From an uncultured Acidobacteriota bacterium (GTDB lineage Bacteria > Acidobacteriota > Terriglobia > Bryobacterales > Bryobacteraceae), in contig CADECY010000024.1 of NCBI GenBank assembly GCA_902825945.1, positions 1 through 64,000 on the forward strand: 64,000 nucleotides of DNA. Direction: 5' to 3'. The translations under genes were made by a program, and so were the position numbers. The notes under the pieces were generated by a model, which searched no databases, was not told where the DNA came from, and was given only the letters and a program-made list of their open reading frames with translations. This document shows, piece after piece, positions 18,705 to 27,932 of the stretch; positions within the stretch are counted from its first letter, which is position 1, and each line of letters starts with the position of its first letter.

Positions 18705-20117
18705 CTACTTCACTTTCCCGAACAGGTCCATCAGCCGCGCAACGATCTTCCGTGACGCTTCGCGCTCGACACGATTGGTGCCGAGCCATGTTTCGTATCC
18801 GCCGAGGTCGTGCTGTTCGGGCGTGGGCAAGTATCCGAGTCCGCCGTTGGCGAGCTCAATGGTGAAGGTGGTCTCGAGCGGGCCGCGGGCCTTGATTTCG
18901 AGTCCGGTCTCGGTGAAGGTTTCGAAGGGGATCGCGGCGATTCCGAGTTCGCCGATGCGGAAGGTCTGCAGGACGATGTTCACCGTGGCTGGCCACTTGG
19001 AGGAGTCGAGCGTGCGGCGTGCGTAGATCGCGGTGTGAAGCGGGTCATTCGCCTCGGCCGGAGGCTGGGCCAGAATACTCTTGGCGCGCTGGAGCGTTTC
19101 GGGCGAAGGCTTGCGCATGTTCAGGGTCAGGTCCGCGGCCGCGGCTTTCAGCGGGACCCAATCACGATGCTGGATCGTCTTCCGCACGCGGACCACCTCT
19201 TGCGCGACGTCGTTCGCGACGAGCTTGATCTTCTCGTAGGGCTTGTAGCGCGGACCCGGCTCGGTGGCTCCGTAGTTGTTGTTGTTGACGTCGCCGCACG
19301 GGCCGTTCGCCAGGATTCCAACGAAGGGCCTTTCCTGATGATCAGCTCCGAGCAGTTGCTGGATTCGATCGGCGAAGGCACCGAAGTAGTCGGCGGAAAT
19401 CTTGTTCGGCCCAACGCCGACTACGTAGTGGAGCCAGTAGTTGGCGAGCAGTGCGATCGGGCGCCCGTCCACCGATTCGACCGAGAGGAAATAGACTTGC
19501 GGATTCACGGGTCCGGCGGGGCGCAGCAGTTCGTTCTTGTAGCGGCCCGGATTCATCACCGCGGTATCCTCGCCGCCGAACGGGTTCGGCGCCTTCTTGC
19601 CGTTCTTGAGCAGCCAGCGCCGGTTGAATACGTGCTGTGGGACTTGGCCCGTGCCCCAGCCGATGCGCGCCGGTTCGAGATTGTTCACCGCGCGCCGCAC
19701 TCCGTCGGCGATGCGGCGGATCAGGAACTTCTGATAGTCGTCGAACGGCGCACCGAGCACCATTGGATTTTCGCCGCGAGCGCTCGACGCCGAGTGTGTG
19801 TGCGTCGCCGACATCATCATGTTCGACGCGGGAATCCCGGTGGCGGCCTCGATCAGGCGCTTGGCCTCGTCATAGACCTCGCGGTTCACCGAAACGCTGT
19901 CGACCACGACGAAGACGAGCTTCGACGATCCGTCATCGAGCACCAGACAGCGTGCGTGGAGATCGTCATGGATGTGATGGGCGGGCGGCGCGCTCCATCC
20001 GCCGACGATTCCGGAACCGAGCGGGGGTGTGATGTTGCTGGTGGCGGCTCCGGCGCGGAAGGTCTGGGCGAGGGCGAAGGTGGCAAGGAGAGCTCCGGCG
20101 AGCAGGATGCGGATCAT
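18705..20117 (-). CDS. Secreted neutral/alkaline ceramidase-like protein
   Basis: 470 residues with a signal peptide (MIRILLAGALLATFALAQ). The mature part opens like the N-terminal domain of neutral non-lysosomal ceramidases: AATSNITPPLG, then LVFVVVDSVSVNREVYDE, SATHTHSASSARG (Zn ligands in the HTH segment, about 103-115) and GPCGDVNNNNYG. Bacterial homologues in this group are often annotated neutral/alkaline ceramidase and cleave amide-linked lipids, but many are shorter and untested, as here. The C-terminal Ig-like domain of full ceramidases (about 650-700 residues) is missing, so the substrate may differ. Probably co-transcribed with the VOC gene. Confidence 0.8.
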   Translation of the reverse strand: MIRILLAGALLATFALAQTFRAGAATSNITPPLGSGIVGGWSAPPAHHIHDDLHARCLVLDDGSSKLVFVVVDSVSVNREVYDEAKRLIEAATGIPASNMMMSATHTHSASSARGENPMVLGAPFDDYQKFLIRRIADGVRRAVNNLEPARIGWGTGQVPQHVFNRRWLLKNGKKAPNPFGGEDTAVMNPGRYKNELLRPAGPVNPQVYFLSVESVDGRPIALLANYWLHYVVGVGPNKISADYFGAFADRIQQLLGADHQERPFVGILANGPCGDVNNNNYGATEPGPRYKPYEKIKLVANDVAQEVVRVRKTIQHRDWVPLKAAAADLTLNMRKPSPETLQRAKSILAQPPAEANDPLHTAIYARRTLDSSKWPATVNIVLQTFRIGELGIAAIPFETFTETGLEIKARGPLETTFTIELANGGLGYLPTPEQHDLGGYETWLGTNRVEREASRKIVARLMDLFGKVK

Positions 20118-20151
20118 GATCGGAATCTATCACAGGTCCGGTGGGGCCGGG

Positions 20152-20685
20152 TCAGAAAACATCAGGGAGGCGATAGCGGCAGTCTTTCCGGATGAACTCC
20201 GGAAGGAGCGGCGTGAGCCACGCGGGCAGACGATTCCGTGGCTGGAAACTCGCGGCGATTGCCTGGATCGCGGAGAGTCCTTCGCGGCTCTCGCGTGCGA
20301 GGTAGAAGCGCGCGCAACCGTTGTCGGGAAACCATGCGCCCTCGCCCGATCGCGACACGCGTACCCGGCTGCCGTCGCGTGGCGATTCGGTGAACCGGCC
20401 GATACCGCCGTGTTCACCAGCCAACTCGCCGATATCGTAACCGATCACGACGCGGCCATCGCGCGAGATGATCTCGCCCACGAGGGTGTCACATCCTTGA
20501 AGCCGCTGGTGCGTGAACCCGGGTGGCAGCCGGACAGATGCCGGACCCCAGTCGAACAGGCCAGTCTCCGGGGCCCATCGAACAGCGAGATCGAAGTCCC
20601 GCTGTTGACGCCAACGCTTGATTCCGATCCCAGCGGTGACCGTAAGGGCCGCGATGGTGAGGACTGCCAGAACAACGCACCGCAT
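20152..20685 (-). CDS. Hypothetical membrane-anchored protein
   Basis: 177 residues. One N-terminal hydrophobic helix (VVLAVLTIAALTVTAGIGI) is followed by a soluble domain with VRLPPGFTHQRLQGCD, RVVIGYDIGELAG and AIQAIAASFQP. No family is recognised; the pattern of beta-rich segments with a final helix-like stretch suggests a small periplasmic domain. Codon use is like its neighbours. It lies between the ceramidase-like gene and the divergent TonB receptor. Confidence 0.55.
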   Translation of the reverse strand: MRCVVLAVLTIAALTVTAGIGIKRWRQQRDFDLAVRWAPETGLFDWGPASVRLPPGFTHQRLQGCDTLVGEIISRDGRVVIGYDIGELAGEHGGIGRFTESPRDGSRVRVSRSGEGAWFPDNGCARFYLARESREGLSAIQAIAASFQPRNRLPAWLTPLLPEFIRKDCRYRLPDVF

Positions 20686-20755
20686 GAAATCATCGACACC
20701 GCAAGGACCGCGATTGTTTCGCGCCCGCGAAAGTTATAGCGTGAAAGATCTAACC

Positions 20756-23700
20756 ATGTCGAACTGGAAACTCAATATCGCCTTGGCCGCGATCCTCGGC
20801 ATGCGCGTGTTCGCGCAGACCACCTCAACGGAAATCCTCGGACGCGTTTCCGACGCGACGGGCGCGGTAGTGCCGGGAGCGCAGGTGAAGCTAAGGCGGG
20901 TGGCGACGGGTGAGGTCCGCGAGACCACGACATCGGCCACCGGCGATTATTCGTTCCCGCTGATCGAGATCGGCGACTACACGGTGACGACACAGGCCGC
21001 CGGATTCAAGACGCAGGAGAAACGCGGAATCACCGTGCAGATCCAGCAGAAGGCGCGCATCGATTTCGAACTCGCGGTGGGAGAGACGAGCGAGAAGGTG
21101 GAGGTGACGGCGGCGGCCGTTCAGCTTCGTACCGATGACGCGGCGGTGGGGCAGGTGATCGACAACAGGCGCGTGGTGGAGCTTCCGCTCAACGGCCGAA
21201 ACATCGCCACGCTCGCGGTACTGACTCCGGGCGTCCAGTTCGGGCGGAGGCAGGGCTTCGATGGAACGGGCGGAAGTCCGATCCCCGGAAGAATGGTCTC
21301 GGTGAGCGCGAACGGACAGCGCGACATCAATCAGCAGGTCACGATCGACGGCGTGACCGCGATGGGATCGCAGGTGAACGTGATGGTGTTCACGCCTTCG
21401 GTGGACGCGATCGAAGAGTTCAAGGTGCAGACGAGTTCCTACTCGGCCGAGTATGGACAGAACAGCGGCGCGCACGTGCAGATTTCGCTCAAGGCCGGCA
21501 CGAATCAGCTCCGCGGCACACTCTACGAATTCCTGCGCAATGACAAGCTCGCCGCGGAGGACTACTTCCTGAACTTCGGACTGCCGGCCGGGACCGAGCG
21601 CCGAACCAAGAATGCGCTCCGCCGGAACCAGTTCGGCGCCTTTGTCAGCGGGCCCGTGGTTCTGCCGAAGCTATACGACGGGCGCAACCGCACGTTCTGG
21701 AGCTTCAACTACGAGGGGTTGCGGGAAACGCTCGAAGTGACGCGAGAGGCATTCTGGTTTCCCGAGGCGTTCCGGCGCGGGGACTTCTCCGCCCTGCTCA
21801 CGCCACTGGTGCGGAATGGCGTGCCGGTCCGCGCGCCGATCGTGATTCACGATCCCGTGACGGGCGAGCCGTTTCGAGATGCCACGGGCCGCATCACGAA
21901 CATCATTCCACCGAGCCGGATCCACAAGCCCGCGCAGGATTTCATCAACCGGTTCCAGCCGCTGCCCGCGTTTCAACCCGAAGATATCCTCGACGTGAAC
22001 GTCAAGGCCGCGGTGCCCAACATCACGCGATCGAACCAGAGCTTCTTCCGGGTGGACCACAACTTCTCGCCGCGCGATCGCGTTTTTGTCCGCTACATCC
22101 GCGACACGATGCAATACAACTCGCTCGACTTGAATCCCAACTTTCCGCTGTTCAACGGCGCCTCGCCGGGCAACTGGGCGTTCCAGCACATCCACATCTT
22201 CACGCCGCGCGTGCTGAACGAGTTCCGCTATGGCTGGAATGGGGCCGACGCGAACACGTCGAGTCCGCGAACCGCCACCGATTTCAATCTCGATTCGCTC
22301 GGTATCGGCAAATTCCGCGTGGCCACGGATGGCAATCGCGAGTTGAAGGGGCGCGAGACCGGGATTCCCGATACGATCATCGCGGGCGATCGCGACAAGA
22401 GCATGCCGAGCCTCGGGATCAATCGCACGCACCAGTTCGCGAACAATCTGAGCATTATCCGGAGCGCCCACACGATCAAGACGGGATTCGAGGTGCGGCG
22501 CCTGTTTCTCGAACTCGGCTCGTCGAACAATCCGCGCGGTTCGATCGGATGCTGCCTCGCCGGATACAACCTCGCGGGCTGGCTGCTCGGATACCCGAGC
22601 ACGTCGATGACCGCCGAGGGGCTCGGATTTTCGATCGCGAATCAGCAACGCTGGAGCGCCTACGCGCTCGACGAGTGGAAAGTCTCGCGCCGGTTGAGCG
22701 CGAACATCGGCATGCGCTGGGACTACTTTTCAGTTCCAGTGGATGAAGCGGGCGGGTGGCGGACGTTGCGGCTCGATGTCCTCACCCGCGCATCCAACGG
22801 AACGAACCTTCCGACTCTTGTTCCGGAGCCGCGCACCGCGAACTACAAGCTCCACAACGGCGACAATCGCTACTTCATGCCGCGCGCGGGGCTCGCGTTT
22901 CGCGCGACCGACAAGCTGGTGTTCCGCTCGGGCTTCGGCTGGTTCGCCAATGCGAACATGCTGAACAACTACAACATCCTCAGCCGGAATCCACCCGGCG
23001 GCGGCACGTTCAGCTTCAACGCGATCACCGATGCGGCGCAGGTGATTCCCTACTCCTACGCCGGCCGCACCTACAACATCCAAACACGCCGCCTGCGCGC
23101 CGGGCAACCGGTCATCACGCTGGACCATCTGTTCCCAACCGGCACCGGCCCAGCGGCGGCGGGCCGCACCAACCTGATTCTGATTCCGCCCGACAATCGC
23201 AACACCAACCACGTGCAGTGGAGCTTCGACGTGCAGCGGGCGTTGCCCGGGCAATTGTTCCTGACGGTTGGATATGTGGGCAGCAAGACCAGCCACATGG
23301 ACAACACGGTGGATAACTTCAATAATCCGGACCCGTCGCCCGACACCGATATCAACGCGCGCCGGCCGTGGCAAGCGTACGTCGATCTGGGCACGAGCAC
23401 CTCGCCACAGCCGCTGGGTAGCGTCCGCTACCTCGACAGCTATTCGAACGCTTCCTATCACGGCTTGCAGGTGCAGGCCGAGAAGCGCTATTCGCATGGA
23501 CTCGCGTTCGGGCTTTCCTACACCTACAGCAAGGCGCTCGGCGAAGGCTACGGCCGCAACGATGGCGGCGTTTGGCAAAATCCGCGCGACCGCCGCGCCG
23601 ATCGCGGACGCTTCCCCTTCGACGTCACCCAGAACGCGGTGATTCACTATGTGTGGGAGATTCCGGTGGCCAAGTCGATGAAAGGTGTCGGCGGCGCGAT

Positions 23701-24193
23701 TCTCAGCGGATGGCAGACCAATGGAATCCTCACGCTTCGCACCGGCTTTCCGTTCGCGCTCGCCGGCGGCAATCTGAACACGGGCAGCGCTTCGAGGCCC
23801 GATCGCGTGACCGATGGGCGTCTCGACGATCCCAGTCGCCAGCGCTGGTACGACACTGCCGCCTTCCGCCGCGTGGATTGCAACATCCCGAACCGCCGCG
23901 ATCTGTGCCACTATGGCAGCTCGGGTCCGGGCGTGCTGAACGCGCCCGGCGCGCGCGAGTTCGATCTCTCGATGTACAAGAACTGGAAGGTCGCGCCTCT
24001 GGGCGACGCTGGGCGCCTCCAATTCCGCGCGGAACTATTCAATGCATTCAACACACCGCAGTTCGGGCAACCCGGCGGGATCTCGTTCACCTCGCTCGAT
24101 TCGATCATCCCGGATGGTCCGCGCGATGGCGAGGTGCGATCGCTGCGATTGCCGATGCGTGTGATACAGTTCGGCCTGAAACTCTATTTCTGA
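20756..24193 (+). CDS. TonB-dependent receptor-like outer membrane protein
   Basis: 1145 residues starting at ATG 20756 (MSNWKLNIALAAILGMRVFA, a signal peptide). Residues about 25-110 are a carboxypeptidase-regulatory-like domain (TSTEILGRVSDATGAVVPGA and SATGDYSFPLIEIGDYTVT). A plug-like region follows (VVELPLNGRNIATLAVLTPG, then SYSAEYGQNSGAHVQISLK), then a long beta barrel ending in LQFRAELFNAFNTPQFGQP and FGLKLYF, a typical outer-membrane C-terminus. This architecture is the expanded acidobacterial family assumed to import sugars or siderophores through TonB; the ligand is unknown. The GNAT gene overlaps its stop. Confidence 0.9.
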   Translation: MSNWKLNIALAAILGMRVFAQTTSTEILGRVSDATGAVVPGAQVKLRRVATGEVRETTTSATGDYSFPLIEIGDYTVTTQAAGFKTQEKRGITVQIQQKARIDFELAVGETSEKVEVTAAAVQLRTDDAAVGQVIDNRRVVELPLNGRNIATLAVLTPGVQFGRRQGFDGTGGSPIPGRMVSVSANGQRDINQQVTIDGVTAMGSQVNVMVFTPSVDAIEEFKVQTSSYSAEYGQNSGAHVQISLKAGTNQLRGTLYEFLRNDKLAAEDYFLNFGLPAGTERRTKNALRRNQFGAFVSGPVVLPKLYDGRNRTFWSFNYEGLRETLEVTREAFWFPEAFRRGDFSALLTPLVRNGVPVRAPIVIHDPVTGEPFRDATGRITNIIPPSRIHKPAQDFINRFQPLPAFQPEDILDVNVKAAVPNITRSNQSFFRVDHNFSPRDRVFVRYIRDTMQYNSLDLNPNFPLFNGASPGNWAFQHIHIFTPRVLNEFRYGWNGADANTSSPRTATDFNLDSLGIGKFRVATDGNRELKGRETGIPDTIIAGDRDKSMPSLGINRTHQFANNLSIIRSAHTIKTGFEVRRLFLELGSSNNPRGSIGCCLAGYNLAGWLLGYPSTSMTAEGLGFSIANQQRWSAYALDEWKVSRRLSANIGMRWDYFSVPVDEAGGWRTLRLDVLTRASNGTNLPTLVPEPRTANYKLHNGDNRYFMPRAGLAFRATDKLVFRSGFGWFANANMLNNYNILSRNPPGGGTFSFNAITDAAQVIPYSYAGRTYNIQTRRLRAGQPVITLDHLFPTGTGPAAAGRTNLILIPPDNRNTNHVQWSFDVQRALPGQLFLTVGYVGSKTSHMDNTVDNFNNPDPSPDTDINARRPWQAYVDLGTSTSPQPLGSVRYLDSYSNASYHGLQVQAEKRYSHGLAFGLSYTYSKALGEGYGRNDGGVWQNPRDRRADRGRFPFDVTQNAVIHYVWEIPVAKSMKGVGGAILSGWQTNGILTLRTGFPFALAGGNLNTGSASRPDRVTDGRLDDPSRQRWYDTAAFRRVDCNIPNRRDLCHYGSSGPGVLNAPGAREFDLSMYKNWKVAPLGDAGRLQFRAELFNAFNTPQFGQPGGISFTSLDSIIPDGPRDGEVRSLRLPMRVIQFGLKLYF

Positions 24194-24669
24194 TGCTCCG
24201 AATCATGCCCGCCACGGAAGTCGACACGCCGTTGCTCGTCGAGTTCATTCACGCGCTCGCGGAGTATGAACGCGCGGGGCCAGGCGACGTGCAAGTGACC
24301 GAGGCCGCGTTGCGCGAATCGATGTTCGGGGAGCGTCCGGCCGCGGAGGCGATCATCGCCTACTACGGCGATGATCCGGCTGGATTCGCGGTCTTTTTTC
24401 ACAACTTCTCGACATGGACCGGCAAGCGCGGCATGTATCTCGAGGATCTGTTCGTGAAGCCGGAGTTCCGCGGACATGGAATCGGGCGCGCGCTGCTCGA
24501 AGCGGTGGCGAAGATCGCGGTGGAGCGCGACTGTCCGCGATATCAGTGGATGGTACTCGATTGGAATCAGCCGGCGATCGAGTTCTACCAGCGCCTGGGG
24601 GCGCGTCCGCTCGATGAGTGGACCGGCTATCGCGTCACGGGAGAAGCTTTGCGGAAACTGGCGCGCTGA
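24193..24669 (+). CDS. GNAT-family N-acetyltransferase
   Basis: 158 residues, single GNAT domain: MLRIMPATEVDTPLLVEFI, an acceptor-side segment, MYLEDLFVKPEFRGHGIGRALL (acetyl-CoA-binding RGHGIG loop) and WNQPAIEFYQRLGARPLDEW near the end. It looks like the spermidine/diamine or thialysine N-acetyltransferase type (SSAT-like: YLEDLFV, NQPAIEFYQRLGA), so polyamines or lysine analogues are the likely acceptors; this is family inference. Its ATG overlaps the TonB-receptor stop (TGATG), so it is translationally coupled, probably by chance of packing. Confidence 0.88.
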   Translation: MLRIMPATEVDTPLLVEFIHALAEYERAGPGDVQVTEAALRESMFGERPAAEAIIAYYGDDPAGFAVFFHNFSTWTGKRGMYLEDLFVKPEFRGHGIGRALLEAVAKIAVERDCPRYQWMVLDWNQPAIEFYQRLGARPLDEWTGYRVTGEALRKLAR

Positions 24670-24698
24670 ACGAGCACCGTCGAAGGACGCACGCGGAT

Positions 24699-24734
24699 GC
24701 GCCCCGGAGAGCAGGGTCATGCTCTCCAGGGCGC
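24699..24734. terminator. Bidirectional intrinsic-type hairpin
   Basis: A 15-base stem (24699-24713 with 24720-24734), one mismatch, six-base loop. It sits in the 70 bases between the ends of the convergent GNAT and repeat-protein genes, where a terminator serving both directions is expected. No long T run follows on either side, so termination strength is uncertain. Confidence 0.65.
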
Positions 24735-24739
24735 CCAGG

Positions 24740-27226
24740 TTACTTGAAGTTCGCCGTGACCGACTTGTCCGAGTTCATCGTCAAGGTGCAGGTCCGGGAG
24801 ATTCCCGTGCAGGCACCGGTCCAGCCGAGCCACGGTTCGCCGGCATCAGGCGTAGCCGTCAGGGTGACGGATGTGCCGCTGACGAAACTGGTTCCGGCGG
24901 GATTGGTGGACACGGTCCCCTTCCCTCGTGTCGATAGGTTCAGGCGGAAACTCGTAGTGCTTCCACCACCGCCGCCTCCAGTACCACCGCCGCCGCTGTA
25001 GATGGTGACCGGGGCAGTGACCTGTCCGCCCACCGAACTCCACACCGTGACCGTAGCTGGAGCGGAGGGCAATACGATCGAGCCCTGAAAGATTCCGGCC
25101 TCGAATTGCAGCGTTCCAAACGCGACGCCATTGGAGCCGTAGGTCAGCGTGGCGTTGGAATACGTGGTGGTCACGTCGATCTTCAGCATCGAGTCAAGGG
25201 GCTTGTAGACCGCGCTGAGGATGGTGATCGGGGGGATCGGGCTGATGGTGACGGTTGCCGTAACCTGGGAGCCGTTGTAGCTGGCCCGTATCGACACGCC
25301 CTTCGAGCCCGTCACCACGGAAGTGGCCGCCGAGAACGTGGCGGATGTGCCGCCCTTCGGAATGAAGATGGATGCTGGCAACCGGACTGTCGCGCTATCG
25401 CCGGTGAACAGAGTGATCGTGGCGCCGTTGATATCGCGAACGAAGTTGTTGAGAACCACCGTGCCGGTGAGCGTCTGGCCGCCGATGACCGAGGTGGCGG
25501 TGATCGAGGAAAGCGCGACCACGGGAGCCGCGCTCAGCGCCACGTTCGTTGTCGCCGTGGCACCATTGAATGCCGCCGAGACTGAAACCGCCGTTGCCAC
25601 GGTCACGCCGCCGGTGATCGCGGTGAATGTCGTGCTGGTGTAGCCAGCCGGTACGGTGACAGACGCCGGGAGTTGCACGAGCGACGGATTCAAACTGGTG
25701 AGCGAGACTGTCGCGCCGCCGGCCTGGGCCGGGATATTGAGCGTGATCGTTCCGACGGTATTAAAGCCGCCCTCCACCGGGTTGATAGTGAGCGTGGAGA
25801 GTCTCACGACCGGCGTGACCGTCAACTGAGCCACCTTGCTCACCGTGCCGTCGGTGACGTACAGCTTCGAAGTGGCCGGAACCGTAAGCGTGCTGCCCAA
25901 AGCCGTGAGGGGCACGACAGCATTGCTCTGACCCGCCAGAAGGTTGACCGCCGCAGGAGCCGCCAGAACAGCAGGGTTCGTGCTCAGGAACGACAGCGTG
26001 ACACCGGTTGCGGGGGCAGGCCCGCCCAAGGCGATGGCCGTCGAGAAGGCGTCGCCGGGCGCGACATTCGCCGGGTTCAGCACGATCGAGGAAAGAGCCG
26101 AAGACGAAGCTTGGCCGGGGGCGAACACGACAGCGATCGAGTCGCCGCCGACGCCCATTCCCTGAATGTAGGTGTTGTAGGCGTAGCCCACGATGTTGCC
26201 CTGCTCATCAATACCCGTGGCGACGGCGTGCGTGTATCCGGACGGCAGAAACTGATTCAGATCGACCACGCTGTTCGCGGTTCCCGTCCAGGCGAGAGCA
26301 TGGCGGACCGAGCCCAACGCGCCGGGAATCCCAGTCCAGCCTTCGCCCACCTGACGGTCGCCGAAGATCCCCGTGATCTTGGAGTCGGTGTATCCGGCTG
26401 GATGGAGGTCAAGTGCGCTGGCCGCGGTTCCGGACCAGAACATCGCATGAGTCCGCCCCTCGACGGCGCGATACGCCCATCCGCCCTGCTGAACACCATT
26501 GGTTGCCAGGGCCTCCGAAGAGTCGTAGCCAGCGGGGTGCAGTTCCACCACGCTGGCGGCGGAACCGTTCCAACGCAAGGCCTTGCTGCCCGTGTGATAG
26601 CCGGAATAATCGCCGTAGGGATAGGCCAGTGTCGAGCCGTAGCCGACCTGCTCGCCACTCCGCGTACCCATGACACGAGAGAACGTGTAGCCGATGGCCG
26701 GGTGGAGATCAATAGCTGTCGAGCTTCCATGCCACAACATGGCGTGAGACATGGTAACGAAGTAGGACTGCTGTTCGGCAAATCCGCCCTGATCCCCGCC
26801 ATCGATGCTGGTGCAGTAAGAGAAGTTGAAACCGCTGGGATGCAGGTCCACCGCCGAGGAAGATGAGCCGGACCATTTCAGGGCGTGGATGCCACCGAGC
26901 GATGACCCGCCGTAGCCGCATTGTTCCGTGCCGTCAGTAGAAGTGGCCATCGAGCTGTAATAGCCCGTGGCGGGGTGGAGATCGATCGCGGTGAGTGCGT
27001 TTCCGCTCACCAGGTAGGCGTGGCTATTGCTGCCGCCGCCCACGCGCTTGCCACTGCGTGATCCATTCAATTTTGCCGCCGTTGCCGCCGGCGGCGTCAG
27101 GTCATTGGAGTGGTACTGCGCCATAGCGGGCGCAGCCGCTAGGAGGGCCGCCAGGATCCATCGGGCGGGCGGACAGTACCCGCGGGCGTGCCCTCCTATT
27201 GCCGAAATCGGCCAACTGATTGCCAT
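24740..27226 (-). CDS. Secreted HAF-type repeat protein with Ig-like and InlB-like domains
   Basis: About 828 residues from ATG 27226; earlier in-frame ATGs at 27274 and 27262 are possible. A signal peptide (RWILAALLAAAPAMAQ) is followed by six repeats of 45-65 residues built on a D-L-H-P-A/S-G-Y core (AIDLHPATGYYSS, AVDLHPSGFNFS, AIDLHPAIGYTFS, VVELHPAGYDSS, ALDLHPAGYTDS, VVDLNQFLPSGYT), as in the extracellular HAF repeat family. Then come four or five beta-sandwich, Ig-like modules (LSSIVLNPANVAPG, LSTLTINPVEGG, LSSITATSVIGG), a Gly-rich linker and a C-terminal InlB-type repeat (GKGTVSTNPAGTSFVSG to SVTANFK). It is likely an adhesive or surface protein. The gene converges on the terminator at 24699-24734. 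Confidence 0.8.
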   Translation of the reverse strand: MAISWPISAIGGHARGYCPPARWILAALLAAAPAMAQYHSNDLTPPAATAAKLNGSRSGKRVGGGSNSHAYLVSGNALTAIDLHPATGYYSSMATSTDGTEQCGYGGSSLGGIHALKWSGSSSSAVDLHPSGFNFSYCTSIDGGDQGGFAEQQSYFVTMSHAMLWHGSSTAIDLHPAIGYTFSRVMGTRSGEQVGYGSTLAYPYGDYSGYHTGSKALRWNGSAASVVELHPAGYDSSEALATNGVQQGGWAYRAVEGRTHAMFWSGTAASALDLHPAGYTDSKITGIFGDRQVGEGWTGIPGALGSVRHALAWTGTANSVVDLNQFLPSGYTHAVATGIDEQGNIVGYAYNTYIQGMGVGGDSIAVVFAPGQASSSALSSIVLNPANVAPGDAFSTAIALGGPAPATGVTLSFLSTNPAVLAAPAAVNLLAGQSNAVVPLTALGSTLTVPATSKLYVTDGTVSKVAQLTVTPVVRLSTLTINPVEGGFNTVGTITLNIPAQAGGATVSLTSLNPSLVQLPASVTVPAGYTSTTFTAITGGVTVATAVSVSAAFNGATATTNVALSAAPVVALSSITATSVIGGQTLTGTVVLNNFVRDINGATITLFTGDSATVRLPASIFIPKGGTSATFSAATSVVTGSKGVSIRASYNGSQVTATVTISPIPPITILSAVYKPLDSMLKIDVTTTYSNATLTYGSNGVAFGTLQFEAGIFQGSIVLPSAPATVTVWSSVGGQVTAPVTIYSGGGGTGGGGGGSTTSFRLNLSTRGKGTVSTNPAGTSFVSGTSVTLTATPDAGEPWLGWTGACTGISRTCTLTMNSDKSVTANFK

Positions 27227-27456
27227 TCTGTTATCAAGACTCCTTATGTCGTCGAATCGCATTCCGTGCCCCATGCTGGTCTCGGGAATCGAGGGCAGCA
27301 GGGGACTTGATGGTTGAGACAGCACGACGGGGCCGGTGGAACAGAATCGTCGCGGCGAGCGTGCGGCGCAGATGGTGGGCAGTGCGAACTGACGCGCACA
27401 CTGCAGCCGAGGCTTGCGAAGATTGGGATCATATTGATTCCATCGGAGTGGAATGG

Positions 27457-27915
27457 ATGAGTGGCAACACTGCGGCCCGCGGCCTCCGCGCAATCTGGAC
27501 CGGCAAGGCCCGCCAATTGGACTCGGCCGGTATTTTGTCGGCTACCCCAAAGGAACAACGGGGCGAAATTCTTCGCAAGGGTTGCCTCGGGAGCCTTTCA
27601 CCTGTGCAAGTCCTACAGTTGGCGAAGCAAGAGGTCGAACTCGGGCACGCCGTCCGTAAATCCAAGTTCAACGACGAGATGAGGAGGCACCTCAGGCTCG
27701 TGGGCGACGAGGTTCGGGAAGCCGTACTCGCGATTCTCGATGAAGTTCCCCGGGAGTCCTACGAACCCCTTCGTACATTGGAAGAGCCGCCAGGTTGACC
27801 GTTCATCTTCGAATCCGGGTATCTCAACTCGCGAATCTACTTCAAGGTTCAGGTAAAGGGAAGCGCCAGGCGGCCTCAGGTCCTTCTGTGGTCATGCCAT
27901 CCACCCAACTATTAG
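27457..27915 (+). pseudogene. MqsR-like toxin gene interrupted by an in-frame TGA
   Basis: One reading frame runs from ATG 27457 to TAG 27915 except for TGA at 27796-27798. Before it lie LSPVQVLQLAKQEVE and AILDEVPRESYEPLRTLEEP; after it PFIFESGYLNSRIYFKVQVK and RRPQVLLWSCHPPNY. The second half has the strand order of MqsR/RelE-like RNase toxins, with the alternation IYFKVQV...PQVLLWSCH. The frame ends 17 bases before the MqsA-like gene, as in a toxin-antitoxin operon. A single base change (for example TGC to TGA) explains the break; codon 114 of about 152 is lost, so the truncated product should be inactive. The true start could be later than 27457, because family similarity is clear only from about 27600. 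Confidence 0.5.
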
Positions 27916-27932
27916 AACTCAGGACAGGTCTT

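Noticed and set aside
18810..20195. A 461-codon plus-strand frame opposite the ceramidase-like gene
   Set aside because: Antisense shadow; the minus strand has the signal peptide and family motifs.
27220..27456. A longer N-terminal extension of the toxin frame from a TTG start
   Set aside because: The extra residues are Arg/Trp-rich and overlap the 5' region of the divergent repeat-protein gene; family similarity starts much later.
27796..27798. TGA as selenocysteine in the toxin
   Set aside because: I see no stable hairpin just downstream of the TGA, the other two genes of the locus are also damaged, and toxins of this type are not known selenoproteins; a nonsense mutation is simpler.
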